NCBI GenBank assembly: GCA_033297205.1
Contig: MU859395.1
Location: 1 to 22,544, forward strand
Direction: 5' to 3'
Source of the DNA: Pseudoneurospora amorphoporcata
Taxonomy: Eukaryota; Ascomycota; Sordariomycetes; Sordariales; Sordariaceae
DNA length: 22,544 nucleotides
A model generated the notes under the pieces. It made no database searches. It was not told the DNA's origin and worked only from the letters and a program-made list of their open reading frames with translations. Numbering within the stretch: the first letter of the stretch is position 1; every line of letters begins with the position of its first letter. Of this stretch, positions 8,793-16,915 are shown in pieces. A program made the position numbers and the translations under genes.

Positions 8793-9020
8793 GAGACACC
8801 TAACAAAGATATCAGCATGTGGTCTTGTTAGGCTTTTGCTTCATGTTGATCTTGGAGGCTGAGTATTCCCTTACCTACCTAGAACGAGTCGGATAAGTCT
8901 CGCTTGGAGGATCAAGCTACCTAAGCACAAACTATCATTGGACTGTACCCGTCGGCTGTAGAACGAGGATACATTAGCTTCGGTCAGAGCATTTGAGTGA
9001 TATCTGCCCTTTCAGCCTCA
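8793..9020. repeat. Duplicated 3' flank of unknown gene, copy 2
   Basis: Aligns with 735-960: 'gacacctaacaaagat', 'gtcttgttag', 'cctagaacgagt', 'aacgagga' and 'tatctgccc' appear in the same order. This sets the right edge of a segmental duplication whose copies lie ~8 kb apart in direct orientation, with the helicase gene and LTR cluster between them. Confidence 0.7.
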
Positions 9021-10031
9021 TGCAAGAGCTCATCCAAAGAAGTACGTGAGCTGAAATCGTTACCCACCTCCCGACCTTCATTGGAAGTAGTAACTCGGCT
9101 GTGTTGTTCAAAGATGATTGGCCGACTGCTCAAGACTTAGATCGGCGACTCCACAAAAACTCCCAGAAAGTCAAAAAGTCTCCGAAACAGGATAAGACCT
9201 AGCAAAAGAAATTGCAAAAAGGTTCCCCAAAAAACATACAACACCAGGGATTTGCTGGTCGTCACCGACCCAACTACTAGTCTGGCCCTCACTAAGCTTG
9301 TGTATGGGAGTGAGAAGGATATCAATCGGGTCTTTTAATCACGTGGTAGGGTCAAAAAACTGAACAATCACCTCCCGTATCAAATCGTTCGTTACGGAGG
9401 CATTACGATGAGTGTGGAGGCAGCGCTAAAGAGATTAATACAATTGGGCAGATGACGAGGAAAACGCCTACATCTTGGCGGCGTTCGACGTACCAACCAC
9501 AGCTCTGGGATCTGATGCCAACTCTATTTAAAGTATGCACAAGCCCGACTTTTCACTCGTCTGCCTTGACCTACCTCTTTCGTCTGCCTATATCGGCCTA
9601 CCTCCTTCATCTGCCTGCATTGCCCTACTTCATTGGTCCAACTATTCGTCGCTCAGTAAAATCCAATATTGACGAGCCCCCAATATCCGGGAAGAATCCC
9701 CGAACCAACGCAATGTCATTATGTAAATCTTCAAAAGACCGAGAACATAAACTAGGGGAGATATTTACCGGAGTCCATCGCAGCCGACGGCTTGATCAAC
9801 CCTCTCCCACGATTCGCGACTGCGCTATTGAGCTATACCTCCGGAGAGTGGGACATCCGTAACTATAACAGCTACTAGTAGTGATGCGAACGTGTGCTTA
9901 GCGAAGTATGGAAATTTCGGAGCCTTCCCCGAGATGGTTACGGGTGATTATCGAGGATGGTAAGTCTCTAGAGAAGATGTCTTCAAATGAAAAAGAAAGG
10001 AGAGAGAAACCCAAATTACTTAGAGAAGGCA
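9021..10031. other. Relic or intergenic DNA, no gene called
   Basis: No complete gene. Two short coding-like stretches on the plus strand, LVVTDPTTSLALTKLVYGSE at about 9258-9317 and DDEENAYILAAFDVPTTALG at about 9453-9512, are interrupted by stops and match nothing I recognise. A 136-codon frame at 9452-9862 runs over a tandem repeat and has no protein-like features. Further along, to 10031, I see nothing. Confidence 0.4.
9558..9633. repeat. Degenerate 23-27 bp tandem repeat, three units
   Basis: Three successive units begin cgtctgcc, cgtctgcc and catctgcc and each end in a (c)ctacct/ctactt stretch: 9558-9580, 9581-9607 and 9608-9633. It lies in otherwise unannotated DNA. Confidence 0.6.
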
Positions 10032-10447
10032 ACAGGATGCTTGTCATCAGATCCCTATTCCAAGTTGTGTTGACGCCAATGTAACTTGTTTAGCCGACTT
10101 CATGTCTCTCCCGACGATCCTCCTGGAGAAGCGCGATGAGGCGTTCAGATGCCCTGTTCAATGCCCTGTTCAGGCTCTAGAGGAAAACAGACGGCCAATA
10201 ACACATCCTGGTTTTGCGCCCAGATGAAGGACAACGCCAGAAGGAAGATGGAGAATGGATGAAGATATTCAGGAAGATCTACACGTATATAGACAGTTAG
10301 ATAGATGCTTTGAAGATTCAGGTGATAGGGCTTGATACGTACCTCAAGTACGTACCGATTCCCTTTGGCATAAGAAGGCCTTGAAGCCCAAACTTCTCCT
10401 GGAGGTTGAGAAGATTAACAAGGCCTTTGAGACCAAAAAAGATTATT
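10032..10447 (+). pseudogene. Unidentified protein relic, C-terminal part
   Basis: One plus-strand frame reads almost uninterrupted for ~138 codons: CVDANVTCLADFMSLPTILL, then EKRDEAFRCPVQ, PEGRWRMDEDIQEDL, YRQLDRCFEDSGDRA, VPQVRTDSLWHKK and KPKLLLEVEKINKAFETK, before a TAG at about 10445. Two internal TGA codons break it. Its last third is repeat R, which occurs twice more in the window (1-98 and inverted at 1706-1990). I do not recognise the family. Its repetition suggests it belongs to a transposon or a multicopy host family. Confidence 0.4.
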
Positions 10448-10500
10448 AGCTGAATTGAACTCTTTGTTCAAAGCCCAGGACTCTACCCTTGTCACAGAAA
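10250..10500 (+). repeat. Repeat R, copy 3, best preserved
   Basis: Direct-orientation match to 1-98 and inverted match to 1706-1990, ending in the same 'cttgtcacag'. It contains the end of the protein relic at 10032-10447 plus ~50 bp of its 3' flank, so the repeat unit includes a gene end and downstream DNA. Confidence 0.75.
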
Positions 10501-10509
10501 TAGGGTAAG

Positions 10510-11031
10510 TGAGGTGGACAATCAGTTTCTACTATCTGTTTGGAGTGAAGGAGAGTTCGTTCAAAGATTGTTCCAAAGGAGACAGCTTGGCTAACTGCAA
10601 AGCCTGCCCAACGAAGACCTCATTAACTTTCTGACACCCATTCAGCCCGGGGATGGTATATAGGGTAGTCTCATAAGGCTGGACATTGCGTTCAAAATAA
10701 GCAGTATTAACCGTAGCTGTATTAATATTATTTTCTGCCGGTTTTTGTTCTTAATCAAGTCCCCCATGGTATAGATAGCGGGACTCAGATCCTGAACACG
10801 CAAATCAGCACTGCGAATCTTGTACGATAGGTGCCATAAATACTATTGTGAATGCAACTGATCTACAGAATCGTGTAATGAAAAGATGCCCAGGATGTAC
10901 TTAGGTGTAGTCGCCTTCTAGTAGAACAAATCCAACTCCAACAACTCGGACGTTCGCTTCGGAAGCCGATAGTCCGTTTATTGCACTGTCGAGTGCTCCA
11001 TAAGCTGTTGAATATTCCCCTTCTAACTCGT
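10510..11031 (-). pseudogene. Unidentified protein relic, minus strand
   Basis: Read on the minus strand, one frame gives GNIQQLMEHSTVQ, TDYRLPKRTSELLELDLFY, KATTPKYILGIFSLHDSVDQ, YLWHLSYKIRSADL and RVQDLSPAIYTMGDLIKNKN. After one frameshift near 10735 it continues as NTAYFERNVQPYETTLYTIP and NEVFVGQALQLAKLSPLEQS. In-frame stops within the first frame are two TAG and one TAA, each one C-to-T step from a Gln codon. The composition is protein-like and balanced. I do not recognise the family; it does not resemble the copia pol or the R relic beside it. Confidence 0.42.
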
Positions 11032-11199
11032 TTAATACGTAGGTACAAGAGAAAAGTTAGAATAGGTTCCCGTTCTAGGCTGAGAAATGGCGTTTGCTCG
11101 TTCTTTTCTCGCATCTCTTTAATCAATCAATCCTTCGAGAGGTACGGAAATGTAGCCGATAGTGATTGTAGGGAGCTGTGTTTCTAGATATGGCGGTCA

Positions 11200-11246
11200 G
11201 AACCCTAACCCTAGTGCTGGCTGAGCCAGAGTTAGGGTTAGGGTTC
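11200..11246. repeat. Inverted telomere-like repeat pair (47-bp palindrome)
   Basis: Left arm gaaccctaacccta (11200-11213) and right arm tagggttagggttc (11233-11246) are perfect 14-bp reverse complements. Between them lies an inner perfect hairpin ctggct-g-agccag, separated from the arms by 3-nt bulges. The arms are interstitial copies of the TTAGGG telomere repeat. They face outward (CCCTAA left, TTAGGG right), the reverse of what a chromosome end fusion leaves. Confidence 0.85.
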
Positions 11247-11337
11247 CTCAACTGCCCGGTCGATGTGAGTAGTCTGCTATCGCCGTAACACGTGACTGAC
11301 ACCAATGTCCGCTGAATTCGGTGGCGGTGGCAGGCAA

Positions 11338-11534
11338 TGTCACGAGCGACGTGGTCACGAGAGACAAAGCTGAACATGTTGATTCCAGGTCTATAGTAGA
11401 ATCACAAGATAAAGAATAAAAGAGGAAAACGTGCAAAGGCGCGCCTGGCGCCCAGCGTTTCAACCCAGGGCCAAGGTGGCCTGTGCACGCGGCACGACAT
11501 CACGTGCCGGGACCCATCCGCCAGTGCCGTAACA
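11338..11534 (+). mobile_element. Solo LTR, family B, second copy
   Basis: Starts tgtcacgagcgacg, ends ccgtaaca and matches 3344-3564 along its length, with an internal loss of ~27 bp after the 'cacgtgcc' motif. Flanking 5-mers ggcaa and tcaca do not match, so no duplication is left or the ends have decayed. The tgtcacg/cgtaaca ends preserve the family B terminal repeat with one mismatch. Confidence 0.7.
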
Positions 11535-11539
11535 TCACA

Positions 11540-12000
11540 GAAAGCTTGAATACATGTAAAGTGGGTGCAGACCCCAAAATCCTCGCGTCACCTCCTCGCA
11601 TCACTTCCTCGCACCGACGTGTCGTCTTATCAGTCGTGTCCCTTTTCTCGCGGGCACGTTATTGTCGTCGTGATCTGGATCAAACTCCGCCGCGTCCGCC
11701 GCCTCTAGCCAGTCTTCACCAATATCCTACAAGACCCAAGCCTCCGAACGACCTACCTAATTATTGACGTACCTTCAGCACCCATGTCGGTAGTACAAAG
11801 CCGCATGTTAAACCGCGACCCCTTGCATCTAAACTAGGAAGGACCATATAGCTGTGGCAACGCTACTACAAATGTGTTGGCTTACTCAAGTACTACCAAG
11901 GAAGAGACCACTTATCCGGTCGAGGAGAATCGAGGCCTCTACCACTGTACCAAGCTTAGCCAGGACTGGTATCACGGGGCGAGAGGGCACCGTTGGGGGG
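11540..12000. other. Non-coding or relic DNA
   Basis: Two short stretches read as if coding: minus strand at about 11600-11745 (DIGEDWLEAADAAEFDPDHD, then NNVPARKGTRLIRRHVGARK) and plus strand at about 11853-11990 (includes TNVLAYSSTTKEETTYPVEE and GLYHCTKLSQDWYHGARG). Neither has a recognisable family or intact ends. Confidence 0.3.
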
Positions 12001-12004
12001 TATG

Positions 12005-12185
12005 GTAAGATATGCGTTGTTGTGCGAAGGAGAGAAAAGGAGGATGTGCGTAAAGGACTGGCTATATAGGCGAGAGCCCAAACAGGCCAGTCCGTATACG
12101 CGGACGTGCAGTGCGATAATGTTACACGCTAACCCGGTGATAATTGGGTAGTCACGGGTTAATCCCGTAGCATTTGGACCGCACA
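12005..12185 (+). repeat. Segment shared with composite LTR (unoccupied site)
   Basis: Matches 3286-3343 and 3565-3700: 'atatgcgttgttgt', 'ggactggctatat', 'ggcgagagccc' and 'ggccagtccgt', followed by a short 'gggttaatccc'-type hairpin. It lacks the family B LTR that splits the copy at 3344. It has no family A LTR head or tail of its own, so it may be a piece of U3 from a family A variant or a separate repeat captured by that LTR. Confidence 0.65.
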
Positions 12186-12377
12186 GGCACCTGCAAAAGG
12201 AGAGTCAAGGGATGGAATAGTCTTGCTTCTTTATAATGGAATACGTTATCTTGACAATAGTAGAAGGTACCAGAATTTACAAAATTCCTATAAATTTGCT
12301 TATCCTCCCAGACTCTTCTGGTAGCACGCTAGAAAAATGAAATAGAGAAAAATGAATTAAGAATAACATAGAATACA

Positions 12378-13175
12378 TTATATGTCCTGCGAGAAACCAA
12401 CAAACCACACCAGTCCTGATATGGTGCTAATAGATATCATCCGTCCCTGGACATTACATTCAGACGGTCGGTAATTCGGTGGCAGCTAGAGTACGTTCTG
12501 GCCGTTGCAAGTAATCCAAGACCTATCCTGTCCCAAGCTATAGCTATGGCTCTCTGGATTATCTAGTACAACTTGGCTTTTGGTAGTTTCTATATCTATT
12601 TTAATACGTCCAACGTTGGTACGTAGGTAGCGATTGGTAGGGTTAAACGAGATATCGGTTATTATAGTGCTATTAGGAATCGTCTAGAGGCAGCTCCCCG
12701 ACGCCGGATCCCAGATCTTAATCGTGTGGTCCTACGAACCGGACGCAAGCCGCTGGCCATTAGGCGAGAATGCCATTGAGAAAACGGAGTCGCTATGGCC
12801 TTCTAGGGTCTAGAGGCAGCTCCCCGACGCCGGATCCTAAATCTTGATCGTCTGGTCCGCCGAACCGGACGCAAGCCGCTAGCTATCAAGCGAGAATACC
12901 ACTGAGGAAACGGAGTCGCTATGGCCTTCTAGGGTCTGGAGGCAGCTCCCCGACGCCGGATCCTAGATCTTGATTGTGCGGTCCGCCGAACCGGACGTAA
13001 GCCGCTGGCCATTAGGCGAGAATGCCATTAAGAAAACGGAGTCGCTATGGCCTTCTAGGGTCTGGAGGCAGCTCCCCGACGCCGGATCCTAGATCTTGAT
13101 CGTCTGGTCCGCCGAACCGGACGCAAGCCGCTGGCCATCAGGCGAGAATGCCACTGAGATAACGTAGTGGCTATG
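12378..13175 (-). pseudogene. HET-E/NWD2-type NLR, WD40 3' end, RIP-damaged
   Basis: A single minus-strand frame of 266 codons from the copia boundary to a TAA at 12378. It holds four WD40 units of 42 residues each (exact 126-bp period), of the type AFSPNGQRLASGS, then DQTIKI-W-DPASGSCLQT and LEGHSDSV. The conserved C-terminal tail follows: SFNPTNRYLRTNVGRIKID, then SYSLGQDRSWITCNGQNVL and LPPNYRP. This is the usual end of fungal NACHT-WD40 proteins (HET-E/HET-D relatives), which act in allorecognition; that family role is established knowledge. Eight in-frame stops, all TAG, mostly replace conserved W or Q, and there is no frameshift. The NACHT and N-terminal effector parts are missing: the frame is cut by the copia 5' LTR at its fourth repeat. 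Confidence 0.88.
12687..13175 (-). repeat. 126-bp WD40 repeat array
   Basis: The marker gaggcagctccccgacgccg recurs at 12687, 12813, 12939 and 13065, exactly 126 bp apart, and units are highly similar at DNA level. High identity among WD40 units is typical of HET-E/HET-D-type genes, where repeats are exchanged and diversified. It would also make the array a target for RIP. Confidence 0.9.
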
Positions 13176-13332
13176 TGTTGTAAGGGTAGTCACGTGGCCT
13201 CTGTGCCAGCGCCATTCGTGGACGGCCCTGGCGGCCTCTCCCTCTCGTGCCCTACTTTTCAGCCCTCCAGACTAGCCGCCTCTCTCTTTCTCTCTCTATA
13301 GCAATACACACAGTCATTCTAGCCTGTTCACA
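13176..13332 (+). repeat. Copia 5' LTR
   Basis: 157 bp from tgttgtaaggg to cctgttcaca. Against the 3' LTR it differs at six positions, including two G-to-A changes near its start. It contains a pyrimidine-rich (ct)n stretch. Confidence 0.92.
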
Positions 13333-13345
13333 GGTTATGAGCCCT
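13333..13345 (-). other. Primer binding site for half-tRNA iMet
   Basis: The 13 bases ggttatgagccct directly after the 5' LTR are complementary to the anticodon arm of eukaryotic initiator tRNA-Met (agggctcataacc, containing the CAU anticodon). Priming from an internal tRNA fragment is established for Drosophila copia; here it is inferred from position and complementarity. Minus-strand cDNA synthesis would start here. Confidence 0.75.
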
Positions 13346-13555
13346 CTTGCGTATCGCGCGCGACCGTCAAAAACGATCCGATTAACAGGATCATTCGTGC
13401 GCACTGCCTAAAATCAATCAATCACCGAGTCCCTCGCCAACCGGGATTCCCCATCGAAAAAAAAAAAAAAGATCGCGTACCAGGGTCACAGCATCGCCTC
13501 GCTGCTCTCGATCTCCCCCAACCTCCAAGCGCATCGCCCTTTTGCGCCAGCCCGT

Positions 13556-14683
13556 ATGAAGATTCAAGGCAACAGCACGACCAACTACTGCTTAGCCTCC
13601 TTCCCTACCTCCAACGGTCCAGCCCAGAGACCCAGTATTATCCAACCTTCAAGGACCTTTTGCTTACCAGCCATTACCCTTTCCAACATGAGTGAGCCTT
13701 CCTCCCTCGTTCGTCTCATCGGCGAGTCTAATCTCGATGATTGGGAGCGTTGTCTCGAAGCCGAGCTCAACAACTTCGACATCTCTGACCATATCTTTGG
13801 TGAGATCGAGGAACCCGATGTTGAAGCTGAGGAGGATCACAAGAAGTGGCGTATGTCCAGGGCTAAAGCATACAAGATGTTGCTTTCTACCCTTCGCGAC
13901 GAGAACATCGTCACTACCCCCAAAGTTAACGGCTGGGACGACAAGAAAAAGGATCCCAAGTACCTCTTTGACCTAGTCCTTTCCTGCATTGGTCGCGTTA
14001 CCAGTGAAGCTCGCAGCGAAGTTCTCGCCGAGTTTCTGTCGATCAAGCGCGCCTCCTTCGACTCGATGCACGCTTTCCTTCATAGTTACACCATCCTACG
14101 CAAGCGCACTATTACCGATGCTAAGTTTAACATCGATGATGACCTCGAGACTAATATGTTGTACAATGCGACCAAGGCTCACTACCCTATCGATGCAAAG
14201 ATGTGGCAACAGGCCATCGAGGACAAGACTATGACCGTTAACTACCTCATGTTTAAGCTTAGCGATATTGGCAACACTGAGAAGCGCATGAGCACCAACC
14301 TTACCGTTCAAGTCAAGACTACTGGCACCGCCAACAACGCCAACAACGCCAACACCGCCAATAACACCAATAACAAAGACAGTAAGGGTGGCCGTACTCG
14401 TGACGAAAAGATCGCCTGCACCTCCTGTGACAAGAAGATCTGGCCCACTCAGAAGCATTTTCCCTGCGGTCATCACATTAAGTCAGCTGATGTCTGCTGG
14501 GCCTGCTAGCCGGAGCTTGCTCCCGATACCTGGAAGTCTAAGAAGGAGATGATGGCTAAGAAGACAGAGGCCAGCGCCAGTACTGCCCTCGCCGGTACTA
14601 CAGCTACCAACACGGCCAACCCGGCCAGCTCCAGCGCCTTGTTGTTCCATAGGGGTGCTTTCCTCTGTGGTATTAATAAGTAG
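13556..14683 (+). pseudogene. Copia gag, capsid/nucleocapsid, one stop
   Basis: Gag forms the virus-like particle. The frame opens at ATG 13556, but the ATG at 13688 (MSEPSSLVRLIGESNLDDWE) is a more typical copia Gag start. The body (e.g. WRMSRAKAYKMLLSTL, YLFDLVLSCIG) fits the UBN2/Gag helical domain. A short Asn-rich linker (NNANNANTANNTNN) precedes a Cys/His knuckle-like cluster, CTSCDKK...FPCGHH...CWAC. An in-frame TAG at 14507 (one C-to-T step from CAG) interrupts the frame just after CWAC. The same frame runs on for 58 codons (PELAPDTWKSKKEMM...) to TAG 14681. A run of 14 A (13457-13470) lies in the leader. Confidence 0.85.
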
Positions 14684-14759
14684 TCTTTTTAGTAGAGCCT
14701 ATAGCTAATAAGAAGCTTGATTCTTACTGCCTTTTATTAAATAATTCATCCGCTAAAGA

Positions 14760-15429
14760 CCAACAGGCTCCAAGGTAAAACTACATACCGATCCAGAAAG
14801 ACAACGTTATCTATAACTCTGGATACGCATACAACATTTTCAATCATCTCAAGTGGTTTACAGAACTACAACCACTCGCCGAACTAGTCCCTCTTACCCT
14901 CGGGGATAGCTCTTAGATGTATTGTTATTATATCGGTACTATCGAGCTAACACTACCAACGACTTCGACTGTCAACGTTAGAGTCAGGATCAAAGATGTA
15001 CTCTACTCGCCAGCTACCCCAGTTAACTTAATATTAACCAGCGGGCTACTCGACAACGGTATAGAGTGGCATATGAGATCCAACCGTATCAAGCTGAGTA
15101 AAGTCGAAGTCCAGTGCCTGTCAAAGGGTGGCCTGGTCTGCATCCTAGCACATCAACCCCAAGACTTCGTACAACAAAACGAGCAAGTACGGTATGCCTT
15201 GCTTAGCTCTATTAACTACTTAATAATGCATCGTCGACTTATACATGCTGGGAAAGATCAGGTCCTTAAAGCCTGTAAAGAAGCCAACATTTCGATAAAG
15301 AACACAGAGAACCATATATATGAGTCTTGTATCATCGCTAAAGCAATGGATAATCGACCTAAGGAACGGATTGTCTCTAGTGGTAACTTACCCAATCGAA
15401 TTTATCCACGTCGACGTAGTATTATATAA
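14760..15429 (+). pseudogene. Copia protease and GAG-pre-integrase domain
   Basis: The protease motif is seen as VIYNSGYAYN, with the catalytic Asp of D-S-G replaced by Asn (codon 14815-14817). A TAG at 14914-14916 follows (GDSS-stop-MYCYY). Then comes KDVLYSPATPVNLILTSGLL, typical of the protease C-terminus. The GAG-pre-integrase HHCC finger reads HRRLIHAGKDQVLKACKEAN followed by IYESC, where the first Cys of CxxC is Tyr (15318-15320). Both key losses are TpG-to-TpA changes. The ORF ends at 15429 after a frameshift near 15395 into the integrase frame. Confidence 0.82.
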
Positions 15430-16190
15430 TGTGCCCGGTCATATAAGTTATAAATATGTAGTCCATTTTGTTAATAACGTCTCAGGCTTCGTTTAGCCTC
15501 GTTTCTATATCAACAAGGGAGATGCAGCCATCTAGATCAAGGAGTTCAAAGCTTTTATCGAAAAATAGAGTAGAAGAAAGGTCAAGATCTTTGGTATGGA
15601 CGGCGGCCTAGAGTTTGGCTATAGCACCAAGGAATTTCAAAATAGCGGTCTCGTTAATTGGTCACGAATAGAGGGCGTCGCCCTATATAAAACGACGGCA
15701 TATACTCTATGGATAAACGGTAAAACAGAACGAGCAGGTGCTATCTTCATAGAACGGGCGAGAACGTTAATGATCGACCTAAATATTCCAGTCCATCTAT
15801 AACCTTTCGTCGTTGAATCGGTCATCCAAGTCGATAACCTCCTACCTTCCCGTGCAAACCCAGAAGGCAGGAGCCTATAGGAGATATTGGCAAAGGGAAC
15901 GAACTTCCTAGAATAAGCTCAAACCCCATATATCAAGCACTTACGCTCTTACTTTTACGATGCGTATTACTTCATCAAGCTAGAGAAACGCGCCAAGGTG
16001 ACAAGTTCCATCCCCGTTCAACTAAAGGAAAGTTTATCAGCTACGGTGATATGTACGGCCGTATTTACAAGATTTGGAACCCAGTTACTGGTGAGATCGT
16101 TAGAGCAAGCGCGGTTAGATTTATCGAAAAGGAGGGTGACGAGACACTAGAGGAGAGGGAGACACCCCTGGGAGTGCACTTTTTTGATTA
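15385..16190 (+). pseudogene. Copia integrase core and C-terminal region
   Basis: The frame changes at about 15395. The DDE catalytic residues are still present: D in IEFIHVDVV (codon 15413-15415), D in FGMDGGLEFG (15599-15601) and E in NGKTERAG (15728-15730). Several stops interrupt the frame (e.g. VSGFV-stop-PR, AAI-stop-IKE, VHL-stop-PF). After another frameshift the conserved tail reads GKFISYGDMYGRIYKIWNP and EIVRASAVRFIE, as in copia integrases before the Ser/Pro-rich linker to RT. Confidence 0.82.
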
Positions 16191-16915
16191 GATAGTTGCT
16201 GAAATCGAGGAAGTCGTCGCGAGCAACTAATAGATCTGGGTAACCGTGTTAGGCACTAACCTAAAGAGTAAGCAGAAAGTAGATAAGGCTAGAATAGCGA
16301 CGGTGCCTATTATTAAGCAACCCGGTGATACGACAATTACCTTTAATAACGCGTATATAATATACTCCTTACCCAGCCTTACACCCGAACTAGTCGCTCC
16401 TCCTACGACAACTTTACTAGAAGACGAACCGATCGATACTATCGAGAACGATGTCTAGAATCTCACGACCAACGATGACGACGGTTTGCTCGACCTTGAC
16501 GACCTCGAAGAGGAGCAACCGATTCCCCCTGGCACGTTCAACAACGAAACCGACGATAAAGAAGCGGTGACAGCCCTGTCAAGTCCAACACCGCGTCAAC
16601 AGACTCGCGATCGTACGCTAACCCCTCCCCCACAAGAGGATCCAGCCACCGTGAGGAAGGCTCCAGACCTTCCGCCTACCGTGGTGAAGAAGCCTCCAAT
16701 GCAAACGGCGGCCTCCACCCGACTACGTAGAGAAATAACCAAACTAATAAACTACAATTATTACAATCAGAAGGCTAAAAACAACAATAACAATATAGTT
16801 GCAGACAAAGTGGATCTCCCTAATTTCTTCGCGGGAATCGCAGAGCCCTACAAAATCCGCCGCGTTTTCACCCCCTGTCTTACTACTACGAAAGCTCTCT
16901 AAATACAATAGGTTA
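16191..16915 (+). pseudogene. Copia integrase-RT linker
   Basis: A low-complexity acidic and Pro-rich stretch (LDLDDLEEEQPIPPGTFNN, then TPPPQEDPATVRKAPDLPP) in frames broken by stops at about 16228, 16456 and 16900. This part of copia polyproteins is poorly conserved and has no catalytic role. Confidence 0.65.

Noticed and set aside
9795..9860. Minus-strand tRNA-like string (ggaggtatagctcaatagcgc...)
   Set aside because: It has an A-box-like tagctcaat, but no consistent acceptor, anticodon and T arms can be formed.
9452..9862. 136-codon ORF
   Set aside because: It runs through a tandem repeat, has no recognisable motif, and a different frame looks more coding at its start.
11200..11246. 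Head-to-head telomere fusion scar
   Set aside because: A fusion gives TTAGGG then CCCTAA; here the order is reversed.
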